From Dama dama (taxonomy: Eukaryota > Chordata > Mammalia > Artiodactyla > Cervidae): a DNA stretch of 64,000 nucleotides. The stretch covers positions 49,985,001-50,049,000 of the forward strand of contig NC_083701.1 of NCBI RefSeq assembly GCF_033118175.1, given 5' to 3'. Position numbers and translations under genes: made by a program. The notes under the pieces are model-generated. The model saw nothing but the letters and a program-made list of their open reading frames with translations. It ran no database searches and was not told the origin of the DNA. Shown here one piece after another: positions 12,760-22,664 of the stretch (its first letter is position 1; the number at the start of each line of letters is the position of its first letter).

Positions 12760-12989
12760 CAGCAGTCCCTAAAGATTTTGGCACCAGGGACTGGTTTCGT
12801 AAAAGACAAATTTTCCATGGACTGGGGTGGAGGAGGGGATGGTTCGGGGAGTAATGCAGGCGATGGGGAGTGGCAGATGAAGCTTCGCTCAGTAGCCCTC
12901 CACTCACCTCCTGCTGTGTTCAGGAGGTGAACACACCTAGTTCCTAACAGACTGGTATCAGACTGAAGCCCAGGAGTTGGGAATCCCTG
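12760..12989 (+). mobile_element. Short non-autonomous hAT-like DNA transposon
   Basis: The left terminus reads CAGCAGTCCCTAAAG and the right terminus, reverse-complemented, reads CAGGGATTCCCAACTC, giving imperfect terminal inverted repeats. Eight-bp flanks, ctctagct (12752-12759) and ctcgagat (12990-12997), match at 6 of 8, the duplication length expected for hAT elements. Internal phrases (ggcaccagggactggttt, ttcctaacagactgg) match a known mammalian repeat whose family name I do not assign. The second copy in this window is at 52997-53461. Confidence 0.75.
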
Positions 12990-13109
12990 CTCGAGATAAA
13001 TCTTTATCCTGTTTTCAAAACTTATGTCATAATCTAGACTAATTATACATTCTCAATTATATACTTTTATTTCAGCCTATATGTTTCTTTTATCCCAACT
13101 GCATACATG

Positions 13110-13382
13110 CTAAGTCACTCAATCCGACTGTTTGTGACCCCATGAACTGTAGCCCGCCAGGCTTCTCTGTCCATGGGGATTCTTCAGGCAAGAATACTGG
13201 AGTGGATTGCCTTCCCCTCTCCCAGGGGATCTTCCCAACCCAAGAATCGAACCCAGATCTCCTGCACTGCAGGTGGATTCTTAATTGGCTGAGCCACCAG
13301 GGAAGCCCAGAAATACTGGAGTGGGTAGCCTAACCCTTCTGCAGGGGATCTTTCCCACCCAGGAATCAAAATGGGGTCTCTG
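13110..13382 (-). mobile_element. Bov-tA SINE, antisense, plus a partial second unit
   Basis: A full antisense unit runs to the tRNA-like head ending near 13309 (gccaccagggaagccc). A partial unit follows at 13310-13382, beginning aaatactggagtgggtagcc. The same full-plus-partial layout recurs at 63720-64000, so it may be a subfamily structure. Confidence 0.87.
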
Positions 13383-13489
13383 TTATCCCAAATATTACAT
13401 TATAATTAATATTCTCTGTCATTTATTTCGTTGGTTAGCATTATTTATTAACTCTATGAAGGAAGGGCCGTGTCTGTCATTTGCAAAAC

Positions 13490-13652
13490 TAAGAAAAGGG
13501 GGCGGTAGAGTATGAGACAGTTAAGTAGCATCATCGACTTAATAGACATGAATTTGAGTAAACTCCAGGAGATAGTGAAGGACGTAGGAGCCTGGTGTGC
13601 TATAGTCCATGGGGTTACAAAGAGCTGGACACGATGAGCGACTGAACAACAG
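13490..13652 (+). mobile_element. BovB 3' tip, sense
   Basis: Contains catcatcgacttaatagaca through the terminus (gagcgactgaacaacag). Only about 160 bp remain, a severe 5' truncation. Confidence 0.88.
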
Positions 13653-13847
13653 TCCCCCAAACATTGTGGAATGAACATCACTTTTCACTGGGTAACAGCA
13701 GTGGTTGTGCAATGATCTAAAACTTTTAAGTTAGAGACATATCCAGGTGTATAACTTACTAGTTGGGAGGCCTTGGGAAAGTTACTTGATTCCCAATTTC
13801 CCTTTCTGTACAATGAGGGAAATCATATATGATGCTGGGTATTTTGT

Positions 13848-14386
13848 GAGGAAAGTTATGACCAACCTAGAGAGCATATTAAGAAGCAGAAACATTACTT
13901 TACCAACAAAGGTCTGTCTAATCAAAGCTATGGTTTTTCCAGTAGTCATGTATGGCTGTGAGAGTTGGACTGTAAAGAAAGCTGAGCACCGAAGAATTGA
14001 TGCTTTTGAACTGTGGTGTTGGAGAAGACTCTTGAGAGTCCCTTGGGCTGCAAGGAGATCCAACCAGTCCATCCTAAAGGAAATCAGTCCTGGGTGTTCA
14101 CTGGACACCCATTGTTCATTGGATTGAAGTTGAAGCTGAAACTCCAATACTTTGGCCACCTGATGCGAAGAGCTGACTCATTGGAAAAGACCCTGATGCT
14201 GGGAAAGATTGAGGGCAGGAGGCGGAGGGGATCAACAGAGGATGAGATGGTTGGATGGCATCACCGACTTAATGGACATGGGTTTGGGTAGACTCTGGCA
14301 GTTGGTGATGGATAGGAAGGCCTGGTGTGCTGCGGTTATTGGGATCGCAAAGAGTCGGACACGACTGAGCGACTGAACTGAACTGA
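13848..14386 (+). mobile_element. BovB 3' end, sense (about 540 bp)
   Basis: Begins gaggaaagttatgaccaacc and ends with the BovB terminus and repeated actgaactgaa tail. Broken frames (13747-14127 and 14013-14291) encode the C-terminal BovB segment, including VVMYGCESWTVKKAE. A partial internal repetition around 14090-14130 breaks the frame. Confidence 0.92.
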
Positions 14387-15664
14387 AGGTGTGAAAATAA
14401 ATGCTTAAAGCAGAATATGGTTCAGAGTTGATTTCAATGACTGAGGATATTAGATTCCTCAAACTGTTCATTTTTAGGAAGCAAGGAAGGTGGTGTTTTT
14501 TACATTGGTACATATCATAGAGCATTTTAATTGTAAACCTCAAGAGCTTCTGATGAATAAATTGTCACTTAGCAAGTAACTTATTTTTATGTTTCCTCTT
14601 TAATTAATACAGATGAATGTCACTACACTATAAACTCTATATTACAATTGGATTTTTGTTTATCTTGGATCTCTCCCAAGTAGTTTTTGCTGTATCAACA
14701 ATCCTTTACACTTTAGAATATTTGTGTTACCAAATTCCTTCAAATTATTTGCTGATAATATCTGTGAGAAGGGAAGATAAAAAACATAGCTTTTAAACAA
14801 ATTCACAATCATTTGTTGTGGATTGAGCAGTAAAATTACATGAATGTCTGACATTGTTAGAGACATATTTGAGTATAAAGTCTTTAGACATGTTTTCCAT
14901 TGATCATCTCAATTCATTAAACTGCCCACTCTATAAGTATTTCAGTTTTGTCTTATAAACATGATCTTGTGGCATAATTCCAAGACTAAATTCAAATGAA
15001 GCTTCAGTACATAGGGAGTTTCTTTTATTTAGTAATCTTTGTATGAATAAATTTGATTAATGCTCAACCAACAGTCTGGTGAAAATAACTTTATAGTACT
15101 TCCTCCCAACACACTCCAGTCCCATTTTAATCTTTGCATTACTGAATATTAAGTGGGATTTATCAGGCTCTATAGCTTTGTTTTAATCACCTAAGCCTTT
15201 TGATTAATATATTAGTGTCATATGTTGGTGAAGAAAGATAGCTATAGTCTCTTTGGCAATTCTGCTTAGATGTAATCATCTGCTTCAGAAACACATTGAA
15301 GTGACAAGCACAGTGTTGTTAGCTGGCAGGTACATTTAATGAATTACATGAAAATTCTTTGTTTTATGCTTAGATCTCTATTTTTCTTAAGGATATTTTT
15401 ATAATAAAATCATTACTTATTGTAAATACCATGTATAATAATGATTACTTTGCAACGTGTATCACTGAGCCTGACTTACCGTGTATATCTTTGTTTTCTC
15501 TTGAAATTCACACTCTTGATTGCTGGTAGAAGCAGTGTTTAAAAATTAGTTTATCTTAGCTAGTTTTACAACTCTTACAGTAATGACAAAAAGATAATTT
15601 TATTGAAAAGTTCATATTGCAACACTATTTAGAAAAATCAAGAATAAAACATGAATATTTATTT
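14387..15664. other. Intronic DNA, no gene
   Basis: AT-rich, unique-looking sequence with no recognised exon, repeat or RNA gene. Confidence 0.5.
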
Positions 15665-15905
15665 TTTTTTAATGGTGGGCTACTCTCCAACTCTGTGCGA
15701 CCCAGTGGTATGTAGCCCATCAGGCGCCTCTGTCCATGGGATTTTCCAGGCAAGAATACTGGAGTGGGTTGCCATTTCCTACTCCAGGGAATCTTCCAGA
15801 TTCAGGGATCAAACCGCATCTGTCTCACTACATCTCCTGCATTGACAGATAGATTCTTTACCACTGTCATCAGATAGATTCATTACCACTATCACCACCC
15901 GGGAA
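15665..15905 (-). mobile_element. Bov-tA SINE, antisense
   Basis: Runs from ggtgggctactctccaactc to caccacccgggaagc. A short local duplication (cagatagattc) occurs near the head at 15846-15882. Confidence 0.88.
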
Positions 15906-18354
15906 GCATATAATTCTTCTGGCTAGTAACATATATTTCTTGGCTCTGCGTTTTAAAATGGACATAAACAGCATAGAGAAGTCCCAGATTAAAGGGTTGG
16001 GAGGGGACAAAAAATGGAAACCATGAGCAATGGCTATACAATTGGGATCTATTAAACCTGAATGTGAAAGTTCTTAATAATATGTTCATGAATTCCTCAA
16101 TGTACAGAGGATGATGGGTAGGTTATTTTTTAATGAAGGTCAAAGAGCAAGGGCAAACAATAGCAGCAGTTTCCTGAAGAGGAGAACCAGATATATTTTT
16201 GAATTATTATTATTTTTTTTAGTTTAATTTTGAAACATCCTGAATTAGTATGTGTCTTTTGTTTTAGATATAATTCAGCCACAAGGCAAGAGATAAGATT
16301 AGGTAATCTTTTAAAACTCGGATCATTGTTATTATTCATTCACTGATTCACTTCATATGTTTTCTTTTTGCTTTAGTACTTTTTTCTGTGTAATGTTTAT
16401 TTGTTCATGTAAATAAAAGTTAAATTTGAGCATAGCAACTATTTAGAGCCTTTTTCTTTCTTTCCTTTCATTTCTACACCTAATGCTTCTTGTGAAATAA
16501 TTTGGAAACTCCTTTTTCCCTAAATGTAGAAGTTCATGATAATTGAAGTCCTGACCTCAATTATTTCTTGGGGGGTGAGAGGGAAAGAATGGATTGATTC
16601 TAAAAACACAAGTGGTAGTTTCATTAAAAATATTTCCTTTTTCTTTACTATATTCAAGGAATTGAATTCTTAACTCATTTCATCAAAACTTATTAACCTC
16701 CCCTCTTTTGCAGCAAACAGCTCATCTGTTAATCAACTAAATTTTCTAAAAAATTAACTATTCCAAAATAAATTGTTCATTTCAAAAATATTTTGTAAAA
16801 AATGATTTATAGGAAATGTTTTAAATTTTATCAAAAATGAACTATAGAATTTGCCTTTATGAAATGGTAAAGTGAAATATTAAAAATCATTAATCATGGT
16901 TACAGATATTTAAAATATTTTGCAAATATTAGTTTATAATGTATAATTAAAGGCTAAGGTAGCTTAATGAGTTACCTGTTATTTTTAGAAACCATTGATA
17001 TTTAATTAATAATAGTCAAGTTCTTTGCATTTCTAGGTTTCAGAACTTTAAATAATTTCTTTAAACTGAAAGTATATATTTTATTTATAATGTATATAAG
17101 GAACGTTCTGGAATCTTCAATACTTCTTTTGTTGATTGACCTCATTTGAAATTCATCACTGATTTTTTCTTTTCAGTACCATTGAAAAATTAAACAAAAA
17201 AATTTTTTTTTCCACTTAAGAAACACTTTCAAAAGTACCATGTGCATATTATGGGTAAAAATATAAAATTTCAACTTTGTTTACTGCACTAATTATCAAT
17301 AAATGATTGTTAATTTTATACAGTTGATATTACATTTTACAAAGTTTTTTATTTTGGTATTTTTACTTAATATTGTTATTGATATTTTCAGCATTATAGT
17401 GGTTTATAATTATTTGATTTAATGTAAAGTGATATCATTGACTTTACTAACTGAACAAATAGGATGAATGTCAGGTTAAATTGGAAACATACTTTATTTT
17501 TGTATTGCAATGTCTGTTTTAGCTTTTTATTTTACAATAATTTTAGACTTTCAGGTAAATTATGAAAATAGTACATAATATTAGTTATGTCATAATAGTC
17601 CTTAGACTACATAATAGTCCTTAGTATTAGTTAATTAATTTCCTAGTTAATTGCAATTTGTATAATACTATTAACTAAATCAAAGTTAACTTTACTCAAA
17701 CTGGAATATCTTTTAGTCCATTTATTCCTTACTACTTGTATTTCTGTTGATCATGATTTGTAGTATAAATGTAAATAATCTAGTAGAAAATTTAGGAAAT
17801 ACTGTTCCCCCCTAACTTCATTAAATTCTATAACTTCTACTTCTATAAAACTTCTCTGTTTTTTCTCTTAAAGTGAAAATGTATTTTTCTCTGATATATT
17901 ATTTTTAAAAAATCTCATATTTGTATACTTGTATACTTTAAGCATAAACTAATAAAATAACAAAGTAACAGATGAATATCAGGCAGTTTCCTGATATTTT
18001 GCATATTGATCTAATTAAAACACAACTGTATGCACTTGTTATGGTAATTCTCATTATATTCTCAAGGTTAAACACATATTAGAGCTGAAATTCTAGCCCA
18101 GTCTCTTGAATTTCATAAATATGTCCATTTTTTACTGCTTTATATTTTTTTATTTAAGTGAAAAAAAGTTGCCACCTAAAATGTATATAAATATTTTCAG
18201 ATGAATGTTCATGGTTTAAGGTTAAGTAGAAGCATCAAAGTATTGGAGAGCATATTGATGAAACATGATTTTTATATTACTATGTTAGAAGAGTGTAACA
18301 TTGAATAAGCCACATAAATGATATTGCTTTTTTTAGTTGTCTGTGAAATGTGAT
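15906..18354. other. Long repeat-poor AT-rich intron upstream of the exon
   Basis: About 2.4 kb with no recognised LINE, SINE or LTR, in contrast with most of the window. It contains many A/T runs. A small direct duplication of cataatagtccttag occurs at 17591-17605 and 17610-17624. No splice-bounded open frame with a known domain was found. Confidence 0.55.
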
Positions 18355-18357
18355 TTA

Positions 18358-18476
18358 TTTGTTATTCAGTTGCTCAATTGTGTCTGACCCTTTTGCAACC
18401 CCATGGACTGTAACCCACCAGGCTCCTCTGTCCATGGGATTTCCCAGGCAAGAATATTGGAGTGGGTTGCTATGGG
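18358..18476 (-). mobile_element. Truncated Bov-tA SINE, antisense
   Basis: Runs from ttattcagttgctcaattgtg to gaatattggagtgggttgct, where the unit is cut. Scraps resembling the following SINE segment (tagaacc) open each copy of the adjacent tandem duplication. Confidence 0.85.
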
Positions 18477-18640
18477 CTAGAACCTGGTTGTAAAGTATGA
18501 GTAATAAATATTAATTTAAAAAATTGCTACAAAAATAATATAAAATATCTAAACCCAAGGATAGAACCCAGGTGTAAAATATGAATAATAAATCCTAATT
18601 TAAACAATTGTTACAAACTTAATAAAAAATATCTAAATTT
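18477..18640. repeat. Diverged 84-bp tandem duplication
   Basis: Copy 1 (18477-18560) and copy 2 (18561-18640) align along their whole length with scattered substitutions. Each begins with a SINE-like tagaacc string and ends with aaaatatctaaa. The unit therefore includes SINE remnant plus flanking intron. It ends about 220 bp before the sushi exon. Confidence 0.8.
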
Positions 18641-18835
18641 TTCTAGCATGAAGATAGGCATGTAATACGTATTCAGTAAAATTTTGTTCCTTTCCCATAC
18701 TTCTCTGTTGATGTAATTGAAACAGAAGACATTTCCATTATTTTGTAAATCTTCTTAAAAGGAAAAAGGACATCTGTATCTACATGTAATTTTGTAAATC
18801 TAAAACATGAAAATATGTATTAAAATAACTGTAAA

Positions 18836-18858
18836 TTCCTTTTCCTTCTATTCTATAG
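18836..18858 (+). promoter_or_regulatory. 3' splice site (polypyrimidine tract and AG)
   Basis: A pyrimidine-rich stretch (ttccttttccttctattc) is followed by tatag ending at 18858. It sets the exon start at 18859 and matches the reading frame of the sushi domain. Adenines in the stretch at 18817-18832 are possible branch points, but none is a clear consensus. Confidence 0.85.
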
Positions 18859-19053
18859 AATTACAGAGTAGCTCTTGTGGAAATCCAGGAGTTCCACCCA
18901 AAGGTGTGCTATATGGTACAAGATTTGATGTTGGGGACAAGATCCGCTACAGCTGTGTAACTGGGTATATCCTCGATGGCCACCCGCAACTCACCTGTAT
19001 AGCCAATTCAGTCAACACAGCCTCATGGGATTTTCCTGTTCCTATCTGTAGAG
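18859..19053 (+). CDS. CSMD3: Single exon encoding one sushi (CCP) domain of a CSMD-family protein
   Basis: The exon is 195 nt and has phase 1 at both ends: two bases complete the first codon and one base starts the last. Insertion or skipping would keep frame. Numbering the split first codon as residue 1, it encodes a complete sushi domain with Cys7, Cys33, Cys47 and Cys64, tryptophan 57 between Cys3 and Cys4, and SCGNPG at the start. Known family disulfide pairing is Cys1-Cys3 and Cys2-Cys4. The motif GTRFDVGDKIRYSC followed by GHPQLTC is characteristic of CUB-and-sushi multidomain proteins, large single-pass membrane proteins implicated in neuronal development and complement control. I favour CSMD3 from recall and because such genes have huge AT-rich introns. 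CSMD1 and CSMD2 are close paralogues and are not excluded. No stop, frameshift or missing cysteine is seen, so it looks functional. The exon call is strong; the paralogue assignment is moderate (about 0.6). Confidence 0.9.
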
Positions 19054-19060
19054 GTAAAGT
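19051..19060 (+). promoter_or_regulatory. 5' splice site
   Basis: Reads GAG|GTAAAGT with the exon ending at 19053. GT is present and positions +3 and +4 fit the consensus, but +5 is A rather than the usual G. This is a moderately strong donor. Confidence 0.8.
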
Positions 19061-19610
19061 AAAAAATAATGCTTATCTTTATGTTGACTGAGTATTGCTT
19101 TGCCATAATGAAAATATTTTTTAAATGAATGATATATATTTGCAAAACATATTTAGTGCTTGTTTTTTTTATAAAATCTGAGGCTTAGAAAAAAATAAAC
19201 ATACATTATATGACAGATTAAGGAAAATACTTAAGACAACATTACTTGTGAAATAAGACAGTGGATTACATTACTATATATAGGTATGTATTTATAAATA
19301 TATTGTGTATATGTGTCAATATTTATATTAGAAAAATATACAGAGTTTATGATGCATAGAACTTTAGACTGTCATTCATGACTAGTTTTCATTTTGAAAT
19401 ATTAACTGAATTTATGACTCTTTTAAAGATTTCTGGTAGGTGAATTAGCTTGGGAATGTGTGAAATTAAGAATGCTGTATAGTTTGTTATTAATAATGAT
19501 AAGGATCACTTGTATTATGGGAAAGCATAGTGATATACTAATGAGAACAAAGGTTCAAAGTACATAACCTAGAAGATAGAACATGTTCAACTTTAGTGGA
19601 ATTTGTGCAT
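19054..19610. other. AT-rich intron downstream of the exon
   Basis: No repeat family or exon is recognised. It contains short TATA-rich runs near 19280-19340. Confidence 0.55.
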
Positions 19611-19611
19611 G

Positions 19612-20165
19612 AATTTTGTTGTTGTTGTTCGACTGTTTGTGACCCCATGGACTGCAGCACACCAGGCTCTTCCATCCTCCACTACTGTCCGAAGTTTGGT
19701 CAAATTCATGTTCAGTGACTCGGTGATGCTATTTAATAATCTTATCCTCTGCTGCCCCCTTCTCCTTTTGCCTTCATTTTTTCCTAGCGTAGGGATCTTT
19801 TCCATTGAGTTGGCTCTTCACATCAGGTGGCCAAAGTATTGGAGCTTCAACTTCAGCATTAGTCCTTCCAATTCAGGGTTGATTTCCTTTAGGATGGACT
19901 CGTTTGATTTCTTCACAGTCCAAGGGACTCTTAATTCATATCAATGTATGACAAAACCCACTGGGAAAAAAAAATAAAAAAAAAATAAAAAAAAAAAGAG
20001 TCTTCTCCAGCACCACAATGCAAAAGCATCAATTCTTTGTTGCTTAGCCTTCTTTATGGCCCAACTCTTATATCTGTATTTAACTACTGGAAAAACCATA
20101 GCTTTGACTAGTCGGACCTTTCTCTGCAAAGTGATGTCTTTGCTTTTTATATTCTGTTTTGCAGC
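19612..20165 (-). mobile_element. BovB 3' end, antisense, with a small insertion
   Basis: Runs from the terminus (ttgttgttgttcgactg) through the C-terminal coding region to about 20165. It is interrupted at 19932-19996 by an A-rich insert described separately. Left and right of the insert the BovB sequence is continuous. Confidence 0.9.
19932..19996 (+). mobile_element. Ultra-truncated L1-like 3' tail inserted in BovB
   Basis: The insert reads ttcatatcaatgtatgacaa and continues into an A-rich tail with interspersed T. The 30-base head resembles the extreme 3' end of a ruminant L1, recalled rather than searched. BovB resumes immediately after the tail. Target duplication is short or unclear. 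Confidence 0.6.
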
Positions 20166-20710
20166 AGTGATTTCCACCATTCTGTCTTCCAGCTTTTCCT
20201 ACTTACCAGTTACTTACCACCTTTTCCTACTCAGTTATTCTACTGTTGAATCCTTCTAGTATATTGTTAATCTCTGTTTGTTTGTTCTATAGCTCTTCTC
20301 AGTTCAGCTCAGTTCAGTTCAGTGGCTCAGTCGTGTCTGACTCTTTGCTACTCTATAGACTATAGCACACCAGGCTTGCCTGTTCATCACCAATTTCCCA
20401 GAACTTATTCAAACTCATATCCTTTGAGTCGGTCATGCCATCCAACCATCTAATGATGCCAGAGTCCATCATTAGTTCTTCTTGGTCTTTGCTAATCATT
20501 TCTTGCATCTTCTCCATTCTTTTCTGAAATCCTGGACCATCTTCTCTGTCATTATTCTGAATTATATTTTCTGGAAGCTTTCCTATCTCCACTTCATTTC
20601 ATTGTCTTTCTGGGAATTTATCTTGTTCCTTCATCTGGGACATAATACTATTCTTTTCATTTTAGTTAACTTTCTGTGATTGTGGTATTCATTTTGGAGG
20701 CTGCTGTCTC
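20160..20710 (-). mobile_element. L1 ORF1/5'-region fragment, antisense, split by BovB
   Basis: Two pieces, about 20160-20290 and 20455-20710, carry phrases of an L1 ORF1/5' region in antisense: ccattctgtcttccagc, then tcttgcatcttctccattc, then ggaccatcttctctgtcatt. A BovB 3' fragment separates them. The family is inferred from phrase order. Confidence 0.6.
20295..20455 (-). mobile_element. BovB 3' tip, antisense
   Basis: Begins with the repeated cagttcagttcagtggctca terminus and runs to gccatccaaccatctaatg. About 160 bp long and inserted in the L1 fragment. Confidence 0.85.
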
Positions 20711-20724
20711 TGCTTCTTGATATG

Positions 20725-21155
20725 TTATCTTATCTAGGTTTGTCTTAGCTTTCCTTCTAGGGAGCAAGCGTATGTTAATTTCATGGCTACAGTCACCATC
20801 CACAGTGATTTTGGAGTCCAAGGAAGAAAGTTCTGTCACTTCTTCCACTTTTCCCCCTTCTATTTGCCATGAAGTGATGAGAAAGGATGCCATGATCTTA
20901 GTTTTTATAATGTTGGGTTTAAGCCAGGTTTTTCAGTCTTCTCTTTCACTGTCATCAAAAGGCTTTTTAGTTCCTTCTTCACTTTCTGCTATTAGAGTGG
21001 TATCGTTGTCTCTGTCCTTTATTGTGCCCATCCTTGTATGAAATGTTCCCTTAATGCCTCCAATTTTCTATAAAAGATATCTAGTCTTTCTCATCTGTTG
21101 TCTTCCTCTACTTCTTTGCATTGTTCATTTAAAAAAACTTTCTTATCTTATCTAT
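20725..21155 (-). mobile_element. BovB internal fragment, antisense, with deletion
   Basis: The 20745-20985 part covers the segment after the catalytic region (agcaagcgtatgttaatttc, then atggctacagtcaccatcc). It then jumps at about 20995-21000 to a segment normally about 1 kb more 5' (gtcctttattgtgcccatcc). An internal deletion is therefore present. Confidence 0.82.
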
Positions 21156-21159
21156 TCTT

Positions 21160-22660
21160 AATCACTTTTATATATATATATACATCTCAATATATATATA
21201 TCTCACATTGATTTGCAGATGTTGACCCATCCATTCATTCCAGGAATAAATCCCACTTGATCATGACTTATGATTTTTTAAATGCATTGTTGTATTAGGT
21301 TTAATATTTGTTGAGAATATTTACATATATCTTCATCAGGTAGGTTGATCTGTAATTTTCTTTTGTGTGTGTGTGTAGTCGTCTGGTTTTGGTATCAGGG
21401 TAATGTTAGTTTCATAAAATGAGTTAGGAAACATTCCTCTTTTATAATTTTTTCAAAGAGTTTGGCAAGAATCAGTATTCAGTATTCTTTTAACATTTGG
21501 TAGAATTCACCTGTAAAGCCATTTTGGGTCTGGAATTTTGTTTTTTGTGAAATTTTTGATTACTGTTTTAATTACCTTACCAGTTTTCAATCTATTCAGA
21601 AGTTTTATTTCTTTATGATTTACTCTTGGGATATTGTGTAATTCTAAGAATATATCCATTTCTTCTTGGTTGTGCAGTTTGTTGGTGTATAGCTGTTCAT
21701 AGTATTCTTTTATAATCCTTTGTGTTTTTGTGATTCTGTGATATCTTTTGTTATTTCTTCCCTTTCAGTTTGGATTTTGTTTATTTGGGCTTTCTTTCTT
21801 TCTTTTTTTCCTTCATGATTCTAGCTAAAGCTTTATCTTTTCAAGTTTAGCTCTTAATTTCATTGATCATTTCTACTATGTTTTTAAATTTCATTTCATT
21901 TATTTCTGCTCAAATCTATATTATTTTCCTCCTTCTAGGACTTTGTTCTTTTTTCCTAGTTCTTTTAGGGGAAAAGTTAGATTGTATATTTGAAATTTTT
22001 TCTTGTTTCTTGAGATAGATCTGTTTGTAAACTTTCCTCTTAGTACAACATTTGATGCATCTGATAGATTTTGTTATATTTTATTTTCTTTTCCGTTGTC
22101 TCCAGGCACTTAAAAAGTAATTTTAATATAATTGTTTTATATATGTTGGTACTTCTGTGCTGGGGGCTTGCATATCAATAATTATTGTGTCTTCTTGATG
22201 AATTGTACCTTTTGTCATTACACTGTGTCCATCTCTATCTCTTGTTATCATTTTTGGTTTGAATTCTCTTTTGTATCATATGAATATGGTTGGCTGCCAT
22301 TGCTTAGAGTGTTGTCTTCCATCCCTTCCCTTTGTGTCTATGCTCATCTTCAGAGGTGAGTTGACTTTCCTGGAGAGCCTATATTTGGGTGTTGTTTTGT
22401 AGTCTATGTACTTTGTGTTATGATTGGTGAATTCAACCCATTAACGTTTAGGGTGATTATTGACAAATAAGGGCTTAGTATTTCCATATTTCTTTTTTCT
22501 GGTTGCTCTTTTATTTTTTTTTCCTATTATTTTTGTCTGTCATTTTATTTTGGTGATTTTCTATATTTTTCTCAGTTTCCTTTTCCTTTCTTTTCTGCAT
22601 CTCTGCTCTAGATTTATTTTTATGGTTACCCTGAAGTTTGTGTAAAACATCTAGTAAATA
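21160..22660 (-). mobile_element. L1 ORF2 5' half (endonuclease to reverse transcriptase), antisense
   Basis: Collinear, heavily mutated antisense L1 ORF2. It starts near reverse-transcriptase sequence (ccaggaataaatcccacttg), passes ggtagaattcacctgtaaag and reaches endonuclease-side sequence with cccattaacgtttagggtg. No intact frame remains. Confidence 0.8.
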
Positions 22661-22664
22661 CAAT

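Noticed and set aside
22132..22645. Plus-strand frames rich in Phe, Cys and Tyr
   Set aside because: They are antisense translations of L1 ORF2.
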